64,000 nucleotides of DNA from Baekduia soli (GTDB lineage Bacteria; Actinomycetota; Thermoleophilia; Solirubrobacterales; Solirubrobacteraceae): positions 1,240,001-1,304,000 of the forward strand of contig NZ_CP042430.1 of assembly GCF_007970665.1 (NCBI RefSeq). The letters run 5' to 3'. Below, one piece after another: positions 1 through 6,913 of this stretch. Each line of letters begins with the position of its first letter. Position 1 is the first letter of the stretch. The notes beneath the pieces were generated by a model. That model did no database searches. It worked only from the letters and a program-made list of their open reading frames with translations, and was not told the origin of the DNA. The position numbers were made by a program, and so were the translations under genes.

Positions 1-251
1 CAGCGCCCCACGGCGACGATGACGCCGGGGCTGCGGGCCAGGACGGCGACCAGGGCGTGGTGGTCGTGGCCGTCGATCTCGGTGAGGTAGGCCAGCTCGG
101 AGCGGCTCAGCCTCGGCTTGGGGGAGAGGAAGCGCTCGTAGACCGAGCGGTCCGAGAGCCGGCCCAGCCCGGCGACCAGGGCGTCCTTGTCGTCCGGGCG
201 GATGGGACGCAGGACGATCTCGGGGAGCTGGGCATCGGCGGGCACGGTCAT
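1..251 (-). CDS. GNAT-family N-acetyltransferase (N-terminal part, runs off the left edge)
   Basis: The first 83 residues of a GNAT-type acetyltransferase are visible; no stop codon occurs before position 1, so the C-terminal part and the acetyl-CoA loop lie outside the window. The opening (LRPIRPDDKDALVAGLGRLS followed by SVYERFLSPK) is the usual start of a GNAT domain and resembles the N-terminal GNAT half of the large protein at 38778-41222, so it may be a free-standing relative of that Pat-type domain. The ATG at 251 is chosen because a TACCGT hexamer lies 9 nt upstream and no Shine-Dalgarno site is visible. The substrate cannot be told from this part. Confidence 0.75.
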   Translation of the reverse strand, partial: MTVPADAQLPEIVLRPIRPDDKDALVAGLGRLSDRSVYERFLSPKPRLSRSELAYLTEIDGHDHHALVAVLARSPGVIVAVGR

Positions 252-260
252 GCCACGGAC

Positions 261-266
261 ACGGTA
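261..266 (-). promoter_or_regulatory. -10 element of the partial GNAT gene (leaderless)
   Basis: TACCGT on the minus strand with 9 nt to the ATG at 251, so transcription should begin at or next to the start codon. Confidence 0.5.
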
Positions 267-286
267 CCCCGCTCGGGACGCACCGT

Positions 287-315
287 GAGGCCCGTCACCG
301 ACGGTGACGGGCCTC
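287..315 (-). terminator. strong hairpin downstream of citrate synthase
   Basis: A perfect 13-bp inverted repeat (287-299 and 303-315) with a 3-nt GAC loop begins 18 nt past the citrate synthase stop codon. There is no T tract on either side, so it is a GC-rich hairpin terminator of the kind common in high-GC actinobacteria, or an mRNA-stabilising 3' hairpin. Confidence 0.7.
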
Positions 316-333
316 CGGGCGCAGCTGCGGGCG

Positions 334-1665
<1,332 letters not shown>

Positions 1666-1707
1666 GATCGGATGCCCTCTTCTCCGGGGTGGGGGGATCG
1701 TTCTCGC

Positions 1708-1713
1708 ATACTA
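1708..1713 (-). promoter_or_regulatory. probable -10 of citrate synthase
   Basis: TAGTAT on the minus strand, 42 nt before the GTG, leaving a leader of about 35 nt that includes the AGAGGG site at 1675-1680. Confidence 0.45.
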
Positions 1714-1755
1714 GTGTTCCTGCGCGGGCGAGCCCGTCACTCGCGCGGCGGGTGT

Positions 1756-2109
1756 TCAGCGGCGGTCCCAGCGATCGCGCAGCTCGCGCCCCGCGCGGCG
1801 GGCGCGGCGGACCGTCCCGGCGTTGCGCAGGCGCCGCGCCATCGGCGATCCGCGGTCCTGCACGTGGTCGTCGGCGTGGGCCAGCGCGAACGTGACGGTC
1901 ACCTGTCGCTCGGTGATCCGGGCGACCTCGGGCGCGTCGACGAAGCGCACGCCCTCCTTGGTGTCGACGTCGATGCCGTCGAAGATGTTCTCCCGCGCGG
2001 CCTCGTGCACGCGGCGGACCCTGCCGAGGACCTGCCCGTCGGCGGTCCGCACCGGCGTGCCGCGGCGCAGGACCTTGTAGGAGATGGCCGGGTCCTCGTC
2101 CCCGGTCAC
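1756..2109 (-). CDS. PRC-barrel-like small protein
   Basis: A 117-residue soluble protein. Residues 10-70 (YKVLRRGTPVRTADGQVLGRV followed by a short ligand-like loop and a beta-rich segment) resemble a PRC-barrel fold, a small adaptor domain found in RNA-processing and photosynthetic proteins. The C-terminal third is rich in Arg and Ala. The GTG start at 2109 is chosen because it overlaps the stop of the upstream small membrane protein gene as GTGA, implying coupled translation. The function is unknown; the fold call comes from pattern recognition only. Confidence 0.6.
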   Translation of the reverse strand: MTGDEDPAISYKVLRRGTPVRTADGQVLGRVRRVHEAARENIFDGIDVDTKEGVRFVDAPEVARITERQVTVTFALAHADDHVQDRGSPMARRLRNAGTVRRARRAGRELRDRWDRR

Positions 2110-2336
2110 GCGGTGATGACGGCGGTGGCCATCGCCGCCGCCATCAGGACCAGGCCGACCAGGATCGTGCCGCGCTTGATGGCGGCCGTCGTGGGGAACG
2201 TCGCCTGCGTCATGCCGACGACGCTGAGCGCGAGCGCCCACACCACGAACGCCCCGCCGAAGATGTAGAACGCGGTCTTGGACTTCTCGCCGCCGGCCTC
2301 GGCGGCGAGGACCAGGGCTGAGATCGCGTGGAGCAT
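2106..2336 (-). CDS. small two-helix membrane protein
   Basis: Encodes 76 residues with two hydrophobic stretches (about 23-44 and 53-75) separated by a short polar loop, so probably a small inner-membrane protein. I do not recognise the family. It is co-transcribed with the PRC-barrel-like gene through a GTGA overlap. A TAGAGT hexamer 6 nt before its ATG suggests a leaderless transcript for the pair. Confidence 0.6.
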   Translation of the reverse strand: MLHAISALVLAAEAGGEKSKTAFYIFGGAFVVWALALSVVGMTQATFPTTAAIKRGTILVGLVLMAAAMATAVITA

Positions 2337-2342
2337 GGCGCG

Positions 2343-2348
2343 ACTCTA
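2343..2348 (-). promoter_or_regulatory. -10 element of the small membrane protein operon (leaderless)
   Basis: TAGAGT with 6 nt to the ATG at 2336. Confidence 0.5.
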
Positions 2349-2374
2349 TCCGAGCGCCCGCCGGGCCGGAAGGC

Positions 2375-2977
2375 TCAGGATCCGGTCGCCGGGCCGGGCG
2401 GGACGGCGCCGTAGCGCGACTCGGTCGCCTCGAGCTGACCGTGGTAGTGGCTGCCCAGGTCCGGGTGGCCATAGGGCCGCTCCGCCGGGCGGTCCAGCGT
2501 CATGAAGCTCAGCTGGGCGATCGGCAGGCCGGGACGCAGGACGATCGGCACGCTGTTGAAGTTGGTGATCTCGAGCGTCAGGGAGCCGCGGAACCCGGGG
2601 TCCACGAAGCCGGCGGTGGCGTGCACGATGAGCCCGAGGCGCCCGAGGCTGGACTTGCCCTCGATGCGGGCCACGATGTCGTCGGGGATCGCCACGTGCT
2701 CCTCGGTGCGTCCGAGGACGAACTCGTTGGGATGGATGACGAACGGCTCGTCGGCGGCGACCTCGACGTGCTCGGTCAGGCCCGTCGGCGGGTCGGCGAG
2801 GTCGATGACCTGGATCCGGTGGTTGTGGAACACGCGGAACGACGTCCCGAGGCGCAGGTCGACGCTCGCCGGCTGCACGAGCCGGTCGTCCCACGGGTCG
2901 ATGCCCAGGTGGCCCTCGGCCACCAGGCGGCGGATGGTGCCGTCGGACAGGACCGATGCCGGCTGCATGCCGGGCAT
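2375..2977 (-). CDS. dcd: dCTP deaminase (probably the dUMP-forming, bifunctional type)
   Basis: Deaminates dCTP on the way to dUMP for thymidylate synthesis. The 200-residue protein has the trimeric dUTPase fold signatures: LGIDPWDDRLVQPASVDLRL, EGKSSLGRLGL and the active-site segment HATAGFVDPGF with a Glu nine residues on. The AGF in that segment matches the M. tuberculosis and M. jannaschii enzymes that also hydrolyse the triphosphate, rather than E. coli Dcd, which has AHR there. The start could also be the ATG at 2968, nine nt after a GGAAGG site; the ATG at 2977 touches that site directly. Confidence 0.92.
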   Translation of the reverse strand: MPGMQPASVLSDGTIRRLVAEGHLGIDPWDDRLVQPASVDLRLGTSFRVFHNHRIQVIDLADPPTGLTEHVEVAADEPFVIHPNEFVLGRTEEHVAIPDDIVARIEGKSSLGRLGLIVHATAGFVDPGFRGSLTLEITNFNSVPIVLRPGLPIAQLSFMTLDRPAERPYGHPDLGSHYHGQLEATESRYGAVPPGPATGS

Positions 2978-3007
2978 CCTTCCACGTGCGCCCCGTGGGG
3001 GCGGGCC

Positions 3008-3271
3008 TCAGTGGTGCTCGGGGTCGCGGGCGCGGGCGGCGGTGCGCACGCGGGCGGGCGGCACGGGCGCCGGGTCGCCGTGGGGGCCGCGACGGCGCGG
3101 GAAGCGGTCGCGCCCGCCGCGGTGGTCGGGCGGCACCTTGGAGCCGCCGTCGCCGCCGGAGTCGCCGTCGTCGGGCTCGACGTCCTGGTGGATCGCCCAC
3201 CAGACGAGGTACAGCAGCGCCCCGACCGGGATCTTGAGCGCGAGCATGAGCCAGAGGAAGCCCCAGGTCAC
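3008..3271 (-). CDS. small single-pass membrane protein with charged tail
   Basis: An 87-residue protein with one N-terminal hydrophobic segment (residues 2-26, including LALKIPVGALLYLVWWAI), an acidic DDGDSGGDGG linker and a strongly basic, proline-rich cytoplasmic-looking tail. No family recognised. It starts with a GTG preceded at 9 nt by TAGCCT. Low-complexity tails like this are common in high-GC actinobacteria, so the reading frame is supported mainly by its promoter-like signal and membrane helix. Confidence 0.5.
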   Translation of the reverse strand: MTWGFLWLMLALKIPVGALLYLVWWAIHQDVEPDDGDSGGDGGSKVPPDHRGGRDRFPRRRGPHGDPAPVPPARVRTAARARDPEHH

Positions 3272-3280
3272 AGTCCGCCA

Positions 3281-3286
3281 AGGCTA
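3281..3286 (-). promoter_or_regulatory. -10 element of the 87-residue protein gene (leaderless)
   Basis: TAGCCT with 9 nt to the GTG at 3271. Confidence 0.45.
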
Positions 3287-3344
3287 CCCGCGTGGACCCC
3301 GTGCGACCAGGGCGCGTCCGCGCCGGGTCCGCGTGCGGTCCGGC

Positions 3345-4685
3345 TCAGGCGCGCGTGATGCGGCGCGGACGCGCGCTGGTCGCCGCCCGGCGGGCCGCGG
3401 CCTTGCGGGCGCGGGCCTTCTTGGCGCGGCGGGCGCGGGCCTTCTTGGCGCGCACGGCCTTGGCCTTCGCCTTGACCTTCGCGGTGCTGTTGGCCTTCGC
3501 GGTCCGCGCAGCGGTGCGGCGCGCCGGCGCCGCCGACGAGGAGCGCAGCGTGGCGGGCGCCGGCGCGTCGCGCCACGCGACGGCGGGGATGACAGCGCGC
3601 AGCGCGGCGCCGACGTCCAGGGCGCCGGTCTGCACCGGCAGCCCGTCGCGGCGCGTCCCGGCCAGCAGCGCGTCGCGCAGCCCCTGCCAGTCGAGGTCGG
3701 GCCGTGCGGCGGCCAGCAGCACGAGCGCGCCGGTCACCTGCGGTGCCGCCATCGACGTGCCCGTGCGCCACTCGTAGCCGCCGCCCAGCGCGGTGGAGAG
3801 GATGTCCTGGCCCGGGGCGGCCAGATCGGCGCCCGTCCCGTAGTCCGAGACGGAGGAGAGGCCGCCGTCGGGCGTGGTGGCCGAGACGCCGAGGACGTTG
3901 TCCTCGCCGAAGGCGGCCGGGTACGTCGGGGTCGAGGCCAGGTCGCGGCCGTCGTTGCCGGCGGCGGCGACGATGAGCACCCCGTGCGAGCGGGCGTAGC
4001 CGACGGCGTCCTCGAGCTCCTGCGTCGGGGTGGGGCCGGCGAGGCTCAGGTTGATGATGCGCGCGCCGTTGTCGACGGCGTAGCGGATGCCCTGCGCGAC
4101 GCCGGTCGTCGTGCCGCGGGCATCGGCGTCCAGGACGCGGATCGCCATGAGCTGCGCGCTCCACGCGACGCCGGCGACGCCGAGCCCGTTGCCGCCGCGG
4201 GCGGCGACGATCCCGGCCACGTGGGTGCCGTGGCCGTTGAGGTCCTGGGGGTTGCCGTCGCCGTCGACGAAGTCGTAGCCGTGGACGTCGTCGACGAAGC
4301 CGTTGCCGTCGTCGTCGATGCCGTTGCCGGGGATCTCGCCCGGGTTCGTCCACAGGTTGGGCGCGAGGTCGGGGTGGCCGAGGTCCACGCCGGAGTCGAT
4401 GATCGCGACGCGGACGTCGCCGCCGGTGGTCTGGCGCCACGCGCTGGCCGCGCCCATCGGGCCGTCGCCCTGCAGCGCCCACTGCTCCGCGATGCGCGGG
4501 TCGGTCGCCGAGGCCTGCGCCGCCCGGGCCCGTGGGGCGGGACGGGCGTGGGGCATGGTCGCCAGGCCGTCGGGGGCGCCGACGACGGCCCCACGCGGCG
4601 CCTGGGCCTGCACGGTGGCCGCCTGGGTGGCTGCGCTGAGCAGCAGCGTGGTGAGAACGGCGAGCGCGCGGGCGACGACGGGCAT
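3345..4685 (-). CDS. secreted subtilisin-like serine protease (S8) with Lys/Arg/Ala tail
   Basis: A 446-residue exported protease. A signal peptide covers about residues 1-25, followed by a short pro-segment and a full S8 catalytic domain. The triad is visible as Asp97 (AIIDSGVD), His152 (NGHGTHVAG) and Ser311 (GTSMAAP), with oxyanion Asn244. An Asp/Gly/Asn-rich loop near residues 120-148 looks calcium-binding. After residue 395 the protein becomes a run of AKKA/RKAA-type repeats, like histone H1 tails, which may bind cell wall, DNA or acidic polymer. The ATG at 4685 is chosen because GGAGG sits 4 nt upstream and a signal peptide follows directly; the frame stays open upstream without either. 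Confidence 0.9.
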   Translation of the reverse strand: MPVVARALAVLTTLLLSAATQAATVQAQAPRGAVVGAPDGLATMPHARPAPRARAAQASATDPRIAEQWALQGDGPMGAASAWRQTTGGDVRVAIIDSGVDLGHPDLAPNLWTNPGEIPGNGIDDDGNGFVDDVHGYDFVDGDGNPQDLNGHGTHVAGIVAARGGNGLGVAGVAWSAQLMAIRVLDADARGTTTGVAQGIRYAVDNGARIINLSLAGPTPTQELEDAVGYARSHGVLIVAAAGNDGRDLASTPTYPAAFGEDNVLGVSATTPDGGLSSVSDYGTGADLAAPGQDILSTALGGGYEWRTGTSMAAPQVTGALVLLAAARPDLDWQGLRDALLAGTRRDGLPVQTGALDVGAALRAVIPAVAWRDAPAPATLRSSSAAPARRTAARTAKANSTAKVKAKAKAVRAKKARARRAKKARARKAAARRAATSARPRRITRA

Positions 4686-4841
4686 CCGGCCTCCAGAGCC
4701 GAAGTGCCCGGCGGTTCGGGGTGCCCGCCGGACACCCCTGGCATCGGCCGGTGCGCCGGGATCCGGGCATGGCGCCGCCCGGTCTGGCCGGATGACCGAT
4801 GGTCCCGCGCCGGCCGCCGTCACCCGGCGGGGCGGCGGAGG

Positions 4842-5777
4842 CTAGGCGCGCAGCGCCACGGGGTCGGCCGCGAAGGCCGTCATGCGCGAGAGGTCGGCGA
4901 CGCGCGCCTGGATCTCCTCGGCGGTGAGGCGCTCGACGCGCTCCGTGCCGAACTCCTCGACGTTGTAGGAGGCCAGGGCGGTGCCGTAGGCCATCGCGCG
5001 GGCCAGGAGCCCGTGGTCGAGGGCCTCGCCCGGATGGGCGGCGACGTAGCCGACGAAGCCGCCGGCGAACGTGTCCCCGGCACCCGTGGGGTCGATGACC
5101 TCGCTGAGCGGATAGGCCGGCAGCGCGAAGAAGTCGTCGGCGGTGAACAGCGCTGCGCCGTACTTGCCGAGCTTGGCCACGACGGCGGTCGGGCCCCAGG
5201 AGAGGACCTCGCGCGCGGCCTGCAGGAGCGTCGGCTTCTCCGTCAGCATCTCGAGCTCCTCGTCGTTGAGGATGAGGCAGTCGACCGTGCCGATGACCTC
5301 GCGCAGCGCCTGGTGGGCGATGTTGATCCAGAGGTTCATCGAGTCCATGGCGACGAAGCGCGCCTTCGTGCACTGCTCGCGGACGTTGAGCTGCAGCTCG
5401 GGCTGGATGTTGGCCAGGAACAGGACGTCGGCGTCCTGGGAGGCCTGCGAGAGCTTGGGGGAGAACGTCTCGAAGACGTTGAGGTCGGTGACGTGGGTCT
5501 CGCGCTGGTTGAGGTTGGCGGAGTACTCGCCCTTCCAGAAGAAGGTCCTGCCGCCCTCGACGAGCTCGACGTCGTCGGTGACCGTGCCGCGCGTGCGCAG
5601 GATCCGCCAGGACTCCTCGTCGAAGTCGTCGCCGACCGGTCCGACGGGGCGCACCTCGTCGAAGAAGGAGGCCGCGAGGGCGAAGTGGGTGGCGGCGCCG
5701 CCGAGCATGCGCTCGCGCTCCCCGAAGGGCGTCTTGACGGCGTCGTAGGCGATCGATCCGACGACAGTGAGGCTCAT
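4842..5777 (-). CDS. PfkB-family sugar/nucleoside kinase
   Basis: A 311-residue ribokinase-fold kinase that phosphorylates a sugar or nucleoside hydroxyl with ATP. The N-terminal signature VVGSIAYD, the substrate-loop GGAATHFA and the C-terminal anion-hole motif DPTGAGDTFAGGF with the catalytic base Asp235 are all present. The substrate is not evident; the family includes adenosine, ribose and fructose kinases. It diverges from the quinone oxidoreductase gene at 5822, each with its own TANNNT element in the 44-bp gap. Confidence 0.9.
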   Translation of the reverse strand: MSLTVVGSIAYDAVKTPFGERERMLGGAATHFALAASFFDEVRPVGPVGDDFDEESWRILRTRGTVTDDVELVEGGRTFFWKGEYSANLNQRETHVTDLNVFETFSPKLSQASQDADVLFLANIQPELQLNVREQCTKARFVAMDSMNLWINIAHQALREVIGTVDCLILNDEELEMLTEKPTLLQAAREVLSWGPTAVVAKLGKYGAALFTADDFFALPAYPLSEVIDPTGAGDTFAGGFVGYVAAHPGEALDHGLLARAMAYGTALASYNVEEFGTERVERLTAEEIQARVADLSRMTAFAADPVALRA

Positions 5778-5787
5778 GTGGCCCGCG

Positions 5788-5793
5788 AGGGTA
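5788..5793 (-). promoter_or_regulatory. -10 element of the PfkB kinase gene
   Basis: TACCCT with 10 nt to the ATG at 5777. Confidence 0.5.
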
Positions 5794-5807
5794 CCGGCGC
5801 CCGTGGG

Positions 5808-5813
5808 TAGGGT
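5808..5813 (+). promoter_or_regulatory. -10 element of the quinone oxidoreductase gene (leaderless)
   Basis: TAGGGT with 8 nt to the ATG at 5822; it lies only 14 bp from the opposite-facing element for the PfkB gene. Confidence 0.55.
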
Positions 5814-5821
5814 GCCGCCCG

Positions 5822-6775
5822 ATGCGCGCGATCCAGCAGACCGCGTTCGGCGGCCCCGAGGTGCTCGAGCTCGCGGAGGTCCCGGTGCCCGAGCCCGGCG
5901 CGGGCGAGGTGCTCGTACGCGTCGTGCGCGCCGGGCTGAACTTCGCCGACACCCACCAGCGCGAGGACGCCTACGTCCAGCGCCAGTCGCTGCCGCTCAT
6001 CCCGGGCTCCGAGGTCGCCGGCGTGGTGGAGGGCACGGGCGAGCGCGTGGTCGCGCTGTGCGGGCACGGCGGCTACGCCGAGTACGTCGCCGTCGCGGCC
6101 GACCGCGTGTTCGCCATCCCCGACGGCCTGGACGACGGCACGGCGCTGGCGCTCCTGCTCCAGGGCCTGACGGCCTGGCACCTGTACCGCACGTGCGCGC
6201 GCCTGGCGCCGGGGGAGTCCGTGCTCGTGGTCTCGGGCGCGGGCGGCGTCGGATCGCTGGCCGTGCAGCTCGGCCACGTCGCAGGGGCGGGGCGGGTCAT
6301 CGCGACGGCGTCCTCGGCCGACAAGCGCGAGCTGTGCCTGGAGCTCGGCGCCGACGCGGCGATCGACGGCGACCCCGAGGGCCTGGGCGACCGCATCCTG
6401 GCCGCCAACGACGGCCGCGAGGTCGACGTCGTGCTCGAGATGGCCGGGGGCCCGCTGTTCGACGCGGCGCTGCGGGCGATGGCCGACCGCGGGCGCCTCG
6501 TCGTCTACGGCATCTCCTCCAGGGACCAGAACACGGTCCGCACCGGGCGGCTGCTGCGGCGCTCGCAGGCGATCGTGGGCTTCTGGCTCTTCCACTACCT
6601 GCAGCGCCGGGAGGACCTCGCCGAGCCGCTGGCCGAGCTGTTCGCGCTGGCCGCCCAGGGACGCCTACGCGTGGTGGTCGGCGAGACCTACCCGCTCTCG
6701 GACGCGCGGCGGGCACAGGAGGACCTCGCCGCGCGCCGGACCCGCGGCAAGCTGCTGCTGGACCCGGCGCGGTAG
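5822..6775 (+). CDS. zinc-independent quinone oxidoreductase / MDR-family enoyl reductase-like
   Basis: A 317-residue medium-chain dehydrogenase/reductase that probably uses NADPH to reduce a quinone or activated alkene. The GroES-like N-terminal half carries GLNFADTHQREDAY, typical of the QOR branch, and lacks the cysteine cluster of zinc alcohol dehydrogenases. The Rossmann nucleotide-binding loop is GAGGVGSLAVQL (about residues 139-150). The C-terminal GKLLLDPAR ending is also typical. The physiological substrate is unknown. It converges on the LuxR gene across a long hairpin. Confidence 0.85.
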   Translation: MRAIQQTAFGGPEVLELAEVPVPEPGAGEVLVRVVRAGLNFADTHQREDAYVQRQSLPLIPGSEVAGVVEGTGERVVALCGHGGYAEYVAVAADRVFAIPDGLDDGTALALLLQGLTAWHLYRTCARLAPGESVLVVSGAGGVGSLAVQLGHVAGAGRVIATASSADKRELCLELGADAAIDGDPEGLGDRILAANDGREVDVVLEMAGGPLFDAALRAMADRGRLVVYGISSRDQNTVRTGRLLRRSQAIVGFWLFHYLQRREDLAEPLAELFALAAQGRLRVVVGETYPLSDARRAQEDLAARRTRGKLLLDPAR

Positions 6776-6819
6776 GGGCGCGCCGGCGGGGTGGCGCGTC
6801 GGCGCTCTCGCGACGTCCG

Positions 6820-6860
6820 GATGTCGCGAAGGTGTGGCGATGCCCCACGTTCGCGACATC
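6820..6860. repeat. long intergenic hairpin between convergent genes
   Basis: Arms 6820-6837 and 6843-6860 pair over 18 positions with two mismatches (outer 11 bp perfect, TTCGCGACATC and its complement) around a 5-nt loop. A third partial copy, TCGCGACGTC, starts at 6808. It lies in the 138-bp gap between the stops of two convergent genes, so it could act as a bidirectional terminator or be a member of a dispersed REP-like family. Confidence 0.6.
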
Positions 6861-6913
6861 GGCCCCCCGCGCGCCCGCGGACGACCACGGGCGCCCGGCG
6901 CCTCGCCGGCCCC

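Noticed and set aside
4708-4731. CCGGCGG/CCGCCGG inverted repeat upstream of the subtilase
   Set aside because: Seven-bp GC-only arms occur often by chance in DNA of this composition, and there is no positional reason to prefer it.
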